Positions 1 through 8,254 of a stretch of DNA of 59,023 bases are shown here, one piece after another; the stretch's first letter is position 1; every line of letters starts with the position of its first letter. This DNA comes from Peptococcaceae bacterium (GTDB lineage: Bacteria; Bacillota; Dehalobacteriia; UBA4068; UBA4997), in assembly GCA_022797295.1 (NCBI GenBank), contig JAAWKH010000011.1, positions 1-59,023 on the forward strand, given 5' to 3'. The notes beneath the pieces are model-generated. The model did no database searches, was not told where the DNA came from, and worked only from the letters and a program-made list of their open reading frames with translations. The position numbers and the translations under genes were made by a program.

Positions 1-50
1 GCCAACGTTATAAGTACTAATAAAAACGTTGCGACTTCCATAAAACTCAT
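1..50 (-). CDS. Type I toxin-like small hydrophobic peptide (partial, runs off window)
   Basis: The minus-strand ORF starts with ATG at 50 and reads MSFMEVATFLLVLITL before the window ends. A short polar start, an early Glu and then an unbroken hydrophobic stretch is typical of the putative holin-like toxins of Bacillota (TxpA/BsrG type). GAGGAGG at 65-59 ends 8 nt before the ATG. The same SD is the 3' arm of a leader hairpin, which fits a translationally silenced toxin mRNA. The C-terminus and any antisense RNA lie outside the window, so the family call rests on the N-terminus and leader only. Confidence 0.5.
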   Translation of the reverse strand, partial: MSFMEVATFLLVLITL

Positions 51-58
51 CAACATCA

Positions 59-83
59 CCTCCTCGCCTTGCGTTTGAGGAGG
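59..83 (-). promoter_or_regulatory. Leader hairpin sequestering the toxin Shine-Dalgarno
   Basis: In the minus-strand transcript CCTCCTC (83-77) is perfectly complementary to GAGGAGG (65-59), the SD of the partial toxin ORF, with an 11-nt loop. Seven continuous pairs would hide the ribosome binding site. Further upstream the leader carries AGGCGGTTAGTC, also found in the leader of the 33-kb locus. Confidence 0.55.
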
Positions 84-188
84 GCCCCAATCCCTCAATC
101 ATCCAACTGTACATTTTTCACGAATGTACTGTTTTCTTTTTGAGGACTAACCGCCTGTTTAAGCTGGGTTTCAGCTCTTTGTATATAT

Positions 189-217
189 ATTATAATATTT
201 TTTTTATTCCAATGCAA
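189..217 (-). promoter_or_regulatory. Promoter of the partial toxin transcript
   Basis: Minus strand: TTGCAT (217-212), 17-bp spacer, TATAAT (194-189). This is a near-consensus SigA promoter and would start a leader of about 130 nt before the toxin ATG. Confidence 0.6.
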
Positions 218-228
218 CCTTTTTTAAG

Positions 229-258
229 TTGCCAAACTATCTCTGTTCATGCTATAAT
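229..258 (+). promoter_or_regulatory. Promoter of dpaL operon
   Basis: TTGCCA (229-234), 18-bp spacer, TATAAT (253-258). It lies 35 bp upstream of the dpaL ATG and diverges from the toxin promoter. Confidence 0.65.
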
Positions 259-293
259 ATATATTTAATAACCAGCGCAAGCGAGGGATTTTT

Positions 294-1544
294 ATGCAAA
301 CCAATGATCTTTATCAGATAAAAATTTACCGGAACCAGCCGCCAGCAGCTCCCGCTGCCTGGCCCGATTGGCTACAACCAAAGCGGACTGCGCTGGTGCA
401 GCAGTTTCACCAAACTCTGCCGCAATATCAGCCCACGCCGCTTTTAAGCCTGCCTAACTTGGCGGCAGCCGGAGGCGTGCAGCAGGTGTTGGTTAAGGAT
501 GAAGCCAAACGCTTTGGCCTAAACGCTTTCAAAGCCCTGGGCAGCAGCTGGGCCATGGCTTGCCTGCTGGCCGAACGGCTAGACGTGCAGGAGGCTTTTC
601 AGCAAAACGGCCTGGCAGCCCTGCAAACAGAGGCCGCCAAACAGAAGCTGCAACAGCAAAACATTGCTTTTTGCACCGCCACCGACGGCAACCACGGCCG
701 CGGCCTGGCCTGGGCGGCTCAACTTTTTGGTTGCCCGGCTCATGTTTATATGCCCGCCGGCACGGAGCCGGAACGCCTGCAAAACATCGCCGCACTGGGA
801 GCGGAAGTTTGCTGTACCGGCCTTTCCTATGATGAAAGCGTGGCCCTAGCCGCCAGCCAGGCGCAAGCAAACGGTTGGCTGCTGGTGCAGGACACCAGCC
901 TGCCCGATTACACCGCCATTCCCCAGCTAATCATTCAAGGCTATTCCACCATAGCGGCGGAACTGCTGGAACAGATAAAAGCCCAAAGCGGCGGCGTTCC
1001 CAGCCACATTTTTCTGCAAGCCGGGGTAGGCTCTATGGCCGGCGGTATGTTGGCCTTTCTGGCCCAGGCTTTTGCCGACCAAGGCTGGCCGCAGCCTAAT
1101 TTCATTATTGTGGAACCGTCTGAGGTGGCCTGTTGCGCCTTAGCCGCCCAAACCGGCAATATGCAGGCCCAGATTGCCGGCGTGCAGCAGACGATTATGG
1201 CCGGGCTAAACTGCGGCACCCCGTGTTCCGTGATAATGCCCCTGTTAGCGGAGCGAGCCGCCGCCTTTGCCGCCTGCCCGGATTTTGTTGCCGCTCATGG
1301 CATGCGCCTGGCCGCCAATCCATTGCCGGGCGACCCTGCCTTTGTGGCCGGCGAATCCGGCGCGCCGGGCTTGGGCCTGGCCGCTCTGCTGCTGCAAAAA
1401 CCGCAGCTAAAGCCGTTGCGTCAAATGCTGGGCCTGGACGCAGCTTCCGTACTGCTCTGCCTGAACACAGAGGGCGACACCGTGCCGCGCATCTGGCAGC
1501 AAGCGCAGGCAGGAGCGTGGCCACTGCCGCCGGAATTAAATTAA
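294..1544 (+). CDS. dpaL: Diaminopropionate ammonia-lyase
   Basis: PLP enzyme (YgeX family) that converts 2,3-diaminopropionate to pyruvate and two ammonia. Length (416 aa) is close to the E. coli enzyme at about 400. The family signature KDEAKRFGLNAFKALG covers residues 68-83, with K80 as the PLP Schiff-base lysine. A DGNHG motif at 131-135 supplies the expected catalytic Asp, and a glycine-rich phosphate loop (AGVGSMAGG) is present. The start has only a weak GAGG site. It is the first gene of a compact plus-strand series reaching the lipase gene at 6.9 kb. The substrate is a toxic non-protein amino acid, so the role may be catabolism or detoxification. Confidence 0.93.
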   Translation: MQTNDLYQIKIYRNQPPAAPAAWPDWLQPKRTALVQQFHQTLPQYQPTPLLSLPNLAAAGGVQQVLVKDEAKRFGLNAFKALGSSWAMACLLAERLDVQEAFQQNGLAALQTEAAKQKLQQQNIAFCTATDGNHGRGLAWAAQLFGCPAHVYMPAGTEPERLQNIAALGAEVCCTGLSYDESVALAASQAQANGWLLVQDTSLPDYTAIPQLIIQGYSTIAAELLEQIKAQSGGVPSHIFLQAGVGSMAGGMLAFLAQAFADQGWPQPNFIIVEPSEVACCALAAQTGNMQAQIAGVQQTIMAGLNCGTPCSVIMPLLAERAAAFAACPDFVAAHGMRLAANPLPGDPAFVAGESGAPGLGLAALLLQKPQLKPLRQMLGLDAASVLLCLNTEGDTVPRIWQQAQAGAWPLPPELN

Positions 1545-1574
1545 AAATAGCTTAATAATAGGAGTAAATATAAA

Positions 1575-2207
1575 TTGTTACAATTAGTTAATGCTTTAGA
1601 TTCTAAAAATCCTAAATATCTACGTCAACTAAAACGCTTGTTCAAGCAAGCCTTTCCCCGTTTTGAACGCAAGCCCTGGTGGTTGCTTCAGCGAACAGCC
1701 GCCGCCGGGCAGGCTGAGCTGCTAGCCGTCTGCGACAGTAATCAGCCGGGCCGCTTTTGCGGACTAGCCATCTGCCTGTTCTGGCAGGATTTAGTGCTGC
1801 TGGATTACTTTGCCGTCTGCCCGCAACAGCGAAATCAGGGTTTGGGCAGGCAAATTCTGCCGCTGCTGCGCCAACGCTACGCCGGCCGCCGCTTGTTGCT
1901 GGAAACAGAACGCCCCGGCAGCCCGCACACCAATTACGCCGATTGTTGCCGCCGCCTGCGCTTTTACGCGGCCTGCGGCTTACAAAACACCGGCCTGGCC
2001 GTGTGCCTGTACGTCAGCGAATATCTGCTGCTTTGGGCGCCGTGCCAACCGCTGCCCTCGCAGCCAGAACTAACGCCGCAAGCGCCCACTTTTGCGGAAT
2101 ATTGTGGGCTCTACAACGCCCTGTTTGGCGAACTCACCGCCTGGCGGCTGAATATCAGAGAAATTAATCCGCTGGAAAACGGAAAGGAAGTAAATTATCT
2201 TGTTTGA
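1575..2207 (+). CDS. GNAT-family N-acetyltransferase
   Basis: A 210-aa protein with a central acetyl-CoA binding motif of GNAT type (RNQGLGR, following a DYFAVCP strand) and the usual beta-bulge order. The start is TTG at 1575 with AGGAGT about 9 nt upstream; no ATG fits. It ends 8 bp inside the next gene, suggesting translational coupling. The acetyl acceptor cannot be told from sequence. Its place in a row of three acyl-transfer-like proteins (two GNATs around a DUF2156 protein) suggests a shared modification task, which is inference. Confidence 0.8.
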   Translation: MLQLVNALDSKNPKYLRQLKRLFKQAFPRFERKPWWLLQRTAAAGQAELLAVCDSNQPGRFCGLAICLFWQDLVLLDYFAVCPQQRNQGLGRQILPLLRQRYAGRRLLLETERPGSPHTNYADCCRRLRFYAACGLQNTGLAVCLYVSEYLLLWAPCQPLPSQPELTPQAPTFAEYCGLYNALFGELTAWRLNIREINPLENGKEVNYLV

Positions 2208-3171
2208 ACCCTTGCATAATTCCCCAGCAAACGACATATTAAACTTTAAGCCAATAACCCTGGCCGATAAGCCGGAAATTCAGGGATTGCTTGGCCAAAT
2301 CCGCCCCACCATTGTGGAGCAATCTTTCAACACGCTGTTCCCATGGCAGCAGCCGCACGCCTATCATTGGGCCAGGCTGGCTGATTGGCTGCTCATCCGC
2401 ACCACCTATCAGGGGCGCACCTCCTTTTTGCCGCCGCTGGGGCCCAGCCAAAATTACGACCAGCCCTTGCAAGCATTGGAAGCCTACGCCGACGGGCTGG
2501 GTCTGCCGCTGGTCTTTTCCGAGGTTACGCTGCCCTGGCGGGAGCTGATTTTGCAGGAGCGGCCGGGCCAATTCCAAATGTTCAGCGACCGCAACGCCGC
2601 CAATTATATCTATCGTATTGCCGACCTCACCAATTTAAGCGGCAAAAAATATCACGCCCAAAAAAATATGCTAAATCACTTTAAGCGCAGCTACCCTGAA
2701 TATCAGTTTCGCCCGCTAACCACGGCCCTGTTGCCGGCCTGTGCCGAGGCTCTGGAGCGTTGGTGCGGCGAGCGTCAAAACAACTGCACCAACTTTCCCA
2801 CTCTGTTGCAGGAAAGCCTGGCCATCCGCTGCATGTTTGAGCATTGGAGCCAGTTGGAGCTTTTCGGCGCCTGCATTTTTTTGCAGGGCCAGGTGCAGGC
2901 CTTTGCTATCGCGGAGATTTTGAACGACGACACCGTGGCCGTGTTGATTGAAAAAGCCAATAGTGAAATAAAAGGACTTTACAGCGCCATCAACCAGATG
3001 TTTCTGGCCGAATACTGGCAGGATTTCACCTACGTCAACCGGGCGGAGGATTTAGGCCTGGCCAACTTACGCCGTACCAAATTGGCTTATCTGCCCGCCC
3101 GGCTGGAGATGAAATATATCCTTTATCCCAGCGGTTGGCGCAACAACCGGAAAGGAGCCAACCATGCCTAA
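2200..3171 (+). CDS. DUF2156 / phosphatidylglycerol lysyltransferase-like domain protein
   Basis: 323 aa, TTG start at 2200 with GGAAAGGAAG just upstream, overlapping the previous gene by 8 bp. Residues around LSGKKYHAQKNMLNHF match the DUF2156 signature (L-x-G-K-K-x-x-x-K-R/N-N). DUF2156 is the soluble catalytic-type domain of MprF, with a GNAT-like fold that uses aminoacyl-tRNA or related donors. There is no membrane domain here, so lipid aminoacylation cannot be assumed; stand-alone members remain poorly characterised. It overlaps the next GNAT gene by 8 bp. Confidence 0.8.
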   Translation: MFEPLHNSPANDILNFKPITLADKPEIQGLLGQIRPTIVEQSFNTLFPWQQPHAYHWARLADWLLIRTTYQGRTSFLPPLGPSQNYDQPLQALEAYADGLGLPLVFSEVTLPWRELILQERPGQFQMFSDRNAANYIYRIADLTNLSGKKYHAQKNMLNHFKRSYPEYQFRPLTTALLPACAEALERWCGERQNNCTNFPTLLQESLAIRCMFEHWSQLELFGACIFLQGQVQAFAIAEILNDDTVAVLIEKANSEIKGLYSAINQMFLAEYWQDFTYVNRAEDLGLANLRRTKLAYLPARLEMKYILYPSGWRNNRKGANHA

Positions 3172-4126
3172 GCCTGCTTATCTTCTGCGCCAATCCACCG
3201 ACGACGATGCACCGGCCCTGCAACAGCTTTGGCGCGCCAGCTTTGCGGAAGACCGCGAGGGGCCTTTTGTGGAGTGGTATTTTAACCAACGCTTTCAGCC
3301 CCAAAATTGCTGGCTATTAACAACACCCCAAGGGGAAATTGCCGCTATGTGTCACGCTCCTTTGGTAAACATTCAGCAGCCGGAGAGCCGCAAGCTAGCC
3401 GTGCCTTATATTCAGGGCGTAGCCACGGCGGCGGCGCACCAAGGCCGCGGCCTTTGCCACCGGCTGCTGACCACAGTGGAAGCGGAGCTGACCCGCCAGG
3501 GCTTTCCCTTTTGCCTGCTCAAGCCGTCTGATCCGGCATTTTACGAACCTCAGGGCTACCGCTTTTGCACTTATCTGCGTCAGTACAATATTGACCTGAA
3601 CCAGCATTTTTTGGAACATCTGCCGGCTTATGAACCGGATTTTTACTTGCAGCATTACCAAAAGCCGGCCAAAGCGGCAGAAGCGGCGGCGGAAGTTTAT
3701 CGGCTTTGGTGCAGCCAGCCGGGCGGCCCAGCTGCTTTTGCAGACCGCCAGCCGGCTGATTTTGCCCGGCTTTTAACCGACCATGAGCAAGACGGCGGCC
3801 AGCTGCTGCTGGCCCGCAACGCCAACGAGCAGCCGTTGGCCTACGCTCTTTACACCGCCACGGCAAAAGGCCTCTTTGTGCGGGAGCTGGCATTCGTTCA
3901 GCCGCAGTTTGCGGAAAAACTGCTGCGGGCCCTGGCCGCCGATTATCGGGAGGACACTCCGGCGGCGGTAATCATCAGCCCGGATAACGCCGCCTGTGCG
4001 CAACCTTTGCCGCAAACCCTGGCCGGCTGGCAAGTTTTACCCTTTGCAATGCTAAAACCCTTGACTAAACCCGCACCGGAGTGCTACAATATGATGAGAG
4101 GAGCGCATTTTTACGAATACTTTTAA
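3164..4126 (+). CDS. GNAT N-acetyltransferase with C-terminal extension (Eis-like layout)
   Basis: 320 aa. The N-terminal half is a GNAT domain: a PYIQGVATAAAHQGRG strand-turn-helix (about residues 81-96) carries the acetyl-CoA pyrophosphate loop, and FYEPQGYRFC follows as the usual closing strand. The C-terminal ~170 residues resemble the long second domain of Eis-type acetyltransferases. ATG start with AAAGGAG; overlaps the upstream gene by 8 bp. Substrate unknown. Confidence 0.78.
   Translation: MPKPAYLLRQSTDDDAPALQQLWRASFAEDREGPFVEWYFNQRFQPQNCWLLTTPQGEIAAMCHAPLVNIQQPESRKLAVPYIQGVATAAAHQGRGLCHRLLTTVEAELTRQGFPFCLLKPSDPAFYEPQGYRFCTYLRQYNIDLNQHFLEHLPAYEPDFYLQHYQKPAKAAEAAAEVYRLWCSQPGGPAAFADRQPADFARLLTDHEQDGGQLLLARNANEQPLAYALYTATAKGLFVRELAFVQPQFAEKLLRALAADYREDTPAAVIISPDNAACAQPLPQTLAGWQVLPFAMLKPLTKPAPECYNMMRGAHFYEYF
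4061..4090 (+). promoter_or_regulatory. Possible internal promoter before the DUF4825-like gene
   Basis: TTGACT (4061-4066), 18-bp spacer, TACAAT (4085-4090), inside the 3' end of the GNAT gene and about 125 bp upstream of the next start. It would let the DUF4825-XRE-dapF-lipase part be expressed separately. Confidence 0.4.
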
Positions 4127-4215
4127 GGAGTATTTTCAACGCATACTTTATAAATGAAGATTTTTAACACTCCAAACACTCACAGGCAAATGTAAACAAT
4201 TTGAAAGGAGAACAT

Positions 4216-4878
4216 ATGCCCCGAAAAAAACGCAATCGACCACGCAAACCGCCGCGCCGGCTGCGCGAGGAGATTGTTTTATTGTTTTGTCTGCTGCTGA
4301 TTTTATTCTGCGGTAGTATTCTGGTGGGGCCAACCCTGCTGACCAATCCCCAAAAGGAAATTGAGAATGTTTACATTTACCAGCGTATGGTAAACACCAG
4401 CAACATCAGTGAGCTTTTGGCGCAAAAGAACATCAACCTGGGCGAATCCGCCAAAATTAAAGCCCTGCTGCGCGATTCCTTGCCCGCCGGCAACTACCTG
4501 AAAAGTTTTGACATCACTCTAAACAAGCTGACCATCACCTATGACCTCACAGAGGCTTCCGGCAGCACGCAGGAAAGCTACGATGAATTTTGGACGGCAG
4601 ACAACACCGAGCAAATTATTATGTATAACACCGCGGCTTTGTTTGTGCTGGTGCGCAACCTGGAAGTGGTGGAAATTAACGTAACTGGCTATAACTTCCC
4701 CACCTGCATTTTCACCGCCGAGCAAGCCGCCCAAATCTTCAAGCTGGAAACCCTTTCCCAGATTAACACATCGGTGGAATGGCAGCAATCGTTGATTTTG
4801 CAAGGCGTTTACGACGCCGACACGCGCGCCGCCTTTTTTGAGGTTTACCCGCTGGAACGCCCCAGCGGCGCAATATAA
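4216..4878 (+). CDS. Membrane-anchored DUF4825-like protein
   Basis: The AAAGGAG at 4204-4210 fixes the ATG at 4216 (220 aa); an in-frame TTG at 4201 lies upstream of that SD and is unlikely. The N-terminus is very basic (PRKKRNRPRKPPRRLRE), followed by one transmembrane helix (about residues 24-42), so the bulk is probably extracytoplasmic. The exported part has the spaced pattern of DUF4825 (a short-loop 'LPAGNYLKSFDITLNKLTITY' style stretch, quoted here only in part). DUF4825 often accompanies regulatory or anti-sigma proteins, but its function is unknown. The next gene is an XRE regulator 25 bp downstream. Confidence 0.6.
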   Translation: MPRKKRNRPRKPPRRLREEIVLLFCLLLILFCGSILVGPTLLTNPQKEIENVYIYQRMVNTSNISELLAQKNINLGESAKIKALLRDSLPAGNYLKSFDITLNKLTITYDLTEASGSTQESYDEFWTADNTEQIIMYNTAALFVLVRNLEVVEINVTGYNFPTCIFTAEQAAQIFKLETLSQINTSVEWQQSLILQGVYDADTRAAFFEVYPLERPSGAI

Positions 4879-4903
4879 CGTTCAAACTGCAAGGAGGTAA
4901 GCC

Positions 4904-5248
4904 ATGACCATCAATTCCAAAGGGCTGTTTTTTACAGACCTGCTAGCCGCCGAGCCAGCCGACGCTTTTGCCGTCAACTTCCGGCGCACCGTCAGCCGCG
5001 AGCTTTTAAAACGCTGTGGCGAGCTGGAACTGACCCCCGGCAAATTGGCCAAAAAAGCCAATATACCGCTGAGCACCCTAAACAACGTGCTAAATGGTAT
5101 CAGCATTAATCCCGGCGTTCTCACGCTGCTTTCCGTCTGCGAGGGGCTGGAGCTGCGCCTGGACGACGTCGTACACACCGCCTTTGAGGAAGCCCAACAG
5201 GCTGCCAACCAAACAAAAGCCCAAACCACAGGAGGCGATTTACAATGA
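4904..5248 (+). CDS. XRE-family helix-turn-helix regulator
   Basis: 114 aa with one HTH of the Cro/CI type in the middle (LTPGKLAKKANIPLSTLNNV, roughly residues 44-63), followed by a short helical tail. GGAGG sits 9 nt before the ATG. The last codon overlaps the dapF start (ATGA), so the two are translationally coupled. There is no ligand domain. Confidence 0.8.
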   Translation: MTINSKGLFFTDLLAAEPADAFAVNFRRTVSRELLKRCGELELTPGKLAKKANIPLSTLNNVLNGISINPGVLTLLSVCEGLELRLDDVVHTAFEEAQQAANQTKAQTTGGDLQ

Positions 5249-6156
5249 ACAGTAATTTCCCTGCCAGCCTGAAATTTTGTAAAATGCAGGGCTGCGGCAA
5301 TGATTTTATTCTGCTAAACGGTTTCAGCCAAAAGCTGCCCACCGACGGCGCGCTAATGGGCCTGCTGGCCCAGCAAATTTGCCACCGCCGCTTTGGCGTG
5401 GGAGCAGACGGCGTGCTGGCTCTTTATCCCGCCAGCCAGCCGGATTGTGATTTTGAAATGCGCCTTTTTCAGCCAGACCGCTCCGAGGCAGAAATGTGCG
5501 GCAACGGTATTCGTTGCGCCGCCGTTTTTGCTATTGAACAGGGTATCGTCCCGGCTGATAAGCGCGATTTAGCCGTGCAAACATTGGCCGGGCGGATTTT
5601 GCCCAGCGTCAGCCCCGATTTGCAACAGGTGCGGGTGAATATGGGTTTGCCGCGCCTGGCCCCAAGCGCAATCCCCTGCAATCTGCCGGCCGGCTCTGAC
5701 GATAGACTTTTAGACCAGCCATTGGAAGTTAATGGCCGGGAGTTCAAATTCTGCGCGGTATCCATGGGCAATCCACATGCAATAATCTTTATGGACTCGC
5801 CGGTGCAAACCGCCGAGGTAGAACAGTTTGGCCCGCTGCTGGAAACGCACAACTGTTTTCCGGCCCGTGCCAATATCGAATTTGTGCAAATGCAGGATGA
5901 ACATAACCTGGCCGCCCAGATTTGGGAGCGCGGCGTGGGCCCAACCTTAGCCTGCGGCACCGGAGCCTGCGCCTGCGCCGTGGCGGCCGTGCTGACCGGC
6001 CGCGGCCAAAGCCCGCTGAACATTCACCTGCCCGGCGGCGCTCTGCAAATTAACTGGGCGGGCGAGGGCCAACCGGTTTATATGACCGGCCCCGCCCAAG
6101 TTGTTTACAACGGCCAAATTGAGCTGGCCCAAATCCTCAAGGAGGCTGCCCTTTGA
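5245..6156 (+). CDS. dapF: Diaminopimelate epimerase
   Basis: Converts LL- to meso-diaminopimelate for lysine and peptidoglycan synthesis. 303 aa, somewhat longer than the usual 270-280. Both active-site cysteines are present: C85 in MCGNGIR and C237 in ACGTGAC; the N-terminal MQGCGNDF motif is intact. Start ATG overlaps the XRE gene by 4 bp and its stop overlaps the lipase TTG by 4 bp, so all three are one translational unit. Confidence 0.95.
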   Translation: MNSNFPASLKFCKMQGCGNDFILLNGFSQKLPTDGALMGLLAQQICHRRFGVGADGVLALYPASQPDCDFEMRLFQPDRSEAEMCGNGIRCAAVFAIEQGIVPADKRDLAVQTLAGRILPSVSPDLQQVRVNMGLPRLAPSAIPCNLPAGSDDRLLDQPLEVNGREFKFCAVSMGNPHAIIFMDSPVQTAEVEQFGPLLETHNCFPARANIEFVQMQDEHNLAAQIWERGVGPTLACGTGACACAVAAVLTGRGQSPLNIHLPGGALQINWAGEGQPVYMTGPAQVVYNGQIELAQILKEAAL

Positions 6157-6950
6157 GCGGCCAGGGCCGCCCCAAGCTGGGGCTGGCCTTTGGCGGCGGC
6201 GGTATTCGAGGTATGGCCCACATCGGCCTGATTGAGCAGCTGGATAAACATGGAGTTCGGGCTGATTTTGTTTCCGGCACCTCCATTGGTTCCTGCATTG
6301 CCGCGCTTTATGCTTGCGGCTACAAGGGCAAATTTATGGCCGATTTTATGCAAAATATTAATCTGAAGCTGATTTTGCCCTTTTCGCCCTCTCTGGGCGG
6401 CCTGATGAACGGCAAAAATTACGCTGAGTTTGTGCGGCTGATGACCCGCGGCCGCCATATTGAGGAAATGGAAATTCCGCTGCGCATTGTGGCCACAGAT
6501 TTAGAGGGCAGCAAAATGGAAGTTTTTAGCGACGGGCCAATCTGGCGCGCTGTGCATGCCTCCTCCGCCGTGCCGGGCGTCTTTACCCCGGTGGCTTATC
6601 GCGATAAGCTTTACGTGGACGGTTGCCTGGTGGATAACTGCCCCTGCCAAGTGTTACGCGAACTGGGCGCGGATATTGTGATAGCGGTGGATTTAGACTC
6701 CCTGCGCACAGATGAGCCAACACCCGTAACCCGCCCAAACCTGCTTAATGTGCTGCAACGCTCTATCAATGTGATGGGCCGCAAAAATAATAGTGTGGAG
6801 CAGGCAGATTTGGTGCTGCACCCAATGGATTCTTACATTTATTCTATGGATTTGGGCAAGGCCAATTACGCCCTAGAGGCCGGCCGCACGGAAGCCGCCG
6901 CCCGTATCGAAGAAATCTTGAAGTTGCTGGCTGATTTTCCGCAGTCTTAA
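6153..6950 (+). CDS. Patatin-like phospholipase (RssA/YchK type)
   Basis: 265 aa serine lipase/acylhydrolase. It has the oxyanion loop GGGGIRG near the N-terminus, the nucleophile elbow GTSIGS (G-x-S-x-G) and the second catalytic residue in VDGCLVDN (Asp-Gly). No signal peptide, so probably cytoplasmic. TTG start at 6153 with AAGGAGG upstream overlaps the dapF stop. Natural substrate unknown. Confidence 0.87.
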   Translation: MSGQGRPKLGLAFGGGGIRGMAHIGLIEQLDKHGVRADFVSGTSIGSCIAALYACGYKGKFMADFMQNINLKLILPFSPSLGGLMNGKNYAEFVRLMTRGRHIEEMEIPLRIVATDLEGSKMEVFSDGPIWRAVHASSAVPGVFTPVAYRDKLYVDGCLVDNCPCQVLRELGADIVIAVDLDSLRTDEPTPVTRPNLLNVLQRSINVMGRKNNSVEQADLVLHPMDSYIYSMDLGKANYALEAGRTEAAARIEEILKLLADFPQS

Positions 6951-6964
6951 ATACAAAATGTAAT

Positions 6965-6996
6965 AAAGGCGACGCTCCACATGGAATGTCGCCTTT
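6965..6996. terminator. Hairpin terminator between convergent genes
   Basis: AAAGGCGAC (6965-6973) pairs perfectly with GTCGCCTTT (6988-6996), followed by a T-rich tail on the plus strand and preceded by A-rich sequence for the minus strand, so it can serve both. It resembles hairpins at 21606, 33202, 40023 and 49639. Confidence 0.75.
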
Positions 6997-7017
6997 AATT
7001 TATTGTTATCAACATTT

Positions 7018-8241
7018 TTATGATTGTTTGTTTTGGGTCAATTCTTTCAGCCTTTTGCGTAAATCCCCCCGCAGTTGTTGGCAACGAGCAATATCGTATT
7101 TACATTCCTTAGGGTCCTGCTGGTAAATATCCAAAGCCTGCGCAAACAAATCCAAAGCTTTGCGTAAATCATCTTCAGATCGTTCCTGCTCCATAAGCCA
7201 AACAGCTTGATTAACCAAGCGCATTCCGTGGGCCCGAGCCCCGCCGACTTCCAAAAATTCGCAAATTCTGTCCACCTGCGCATAGGCCTGACGGCTTTCC
7301 GCCTCATTTTGCCAGGCAGAATAAAAATCGCCTTTAGACTGATAAAAGCTTTTAGCCTTGTTCAGCATTTCCTCCAGCTGAATGTTGAAAAATAACTCCG
7401 CCTTTTGATAAAACTCCGCCGCTTCCTCCCATTGTGCCAACTCCCAGCAGCAGCGGCCAAGCAGCTTATATTTTTCTGCCAGTTGCAGTTTGTTTGTGTT
7501 CTTCTTCTCCAAATGAACGATTAAACGCCTGCCAAAATACAGAGCCTTGGCATAATTCTGCTTTTGAAAAAAATACTTGTCAAACAACTTCTCCATATCG
7601 CTGCCTGTCCAAAAAGCATAATAGCGAAAAAGCACTTTTTTTTCTGCGTTTCTGAAAACAGACCATAGCTGTTTTTTTTCATCATCCCAACACAAAAAAA
7701 CGCGATATTTTTTAGTGAAGAATACCAAATTATCAGATTGGCCGGTCAGCAACAGGTTCAGCACTTCCTCAGGAACCTCGCTTTGCTCCAGCTGGCTTGG
7801 ATCTTCCCACTGAACATCTATCCGCGGCAAATTGCACATAACCAAACCTATTAAAAAGTTGTGCATGAAAAAGTCGCTTGCTTTTATAAAACGCCAGCTT
7901 ATCTTTGTTTCCTTTTCGTTAAAATCCGGCTTGACATAGAAAAGCTGCGGATTGTCCTCGGCAAAATCAGCCCGCCTAAAAGCCAGCATAGCTTGGTCAT
8001 CCATATAGGCAAATATCACCTTATCATCCACAATCCTCATCAGGTCGGGCGGCAACACGTTGCCTTCACCGAAATTCACGCCCAAAGAACCATATTTCAA
8101 CAAAAATTCTTTCAACACGGCTGGCAACAACAGTTTGCGTTGCTTTTCATTGCGGCTGATTTCCTCTTTAGAAATTCCCAGAGTTTCACCATTATAAAAA
8201 TATCTTAAAGCCGTCAAAGAGTCTATATCAATATGAATCAC
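7018..8241 (-). CDS. Uncharacterised protein: SUKH/SMI1-KNR4-like N-terminus plus TPR-like C-terminus
   Basis: 407 aa, GTG start at 8241 with AAGGGTGG upstream. The first ~130 residues follow the SMI1/KNR4 (SUKH) pattern: LPAVLKEFLLKYGSLG, then VIFAYMDDQAMLAFR, NPQLFYV, then a late helix (ASDFFMHNFLIG). Residues from about 230 are amphipathic helices typical of TPR repeats (YAKALYFGRRL, AEKYKLLGRCCWELAQWEEA, DLFAQALDIYQQ). SUKH domains often serve as immunity proteins against polymorphic toxins, but no toxin gene is beside it. The family call is from pattern only. Confidence 0.5.
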   Translation of the reverse strand: MIHIDIDSLTALRYFYNGETLGISKEEISRNEKQRKLLLPAVLKEFLLKYGSLGVNFGEGNVLPPDLMRIVDDKVIFAYMDDQAMLAFRRADFAEDNPQLFYVKPDFNEKETKISWRFIKASDFFMHNFLIGLVMCNLPRIDVQWEDPSQLEQSEVPEEVLNLLLTGQSDNLVFFTKKYRVFLCWDDEKKQLWSVFRNAEKKVLFRYYAFWTGSDMEKLFDKYFFQKQNYAKALYFGRRLIVHLEKKNTNKLQLAEKYKLLGRCCWELAQWEEAAEFYQKAELFFNIQLEEMLNKAKSFYQSKGDFYSAWQNEAESRQAYAQVDRICEFLEVGGARAHGMRLVNQAVWLMEQERSEDDLRKALDLFAQALDIYQQDPKECKYDIARCQQLRGDLRKRLKELTQNKQS

Positions 8242-8254
8242 AATAAGCCACCCT

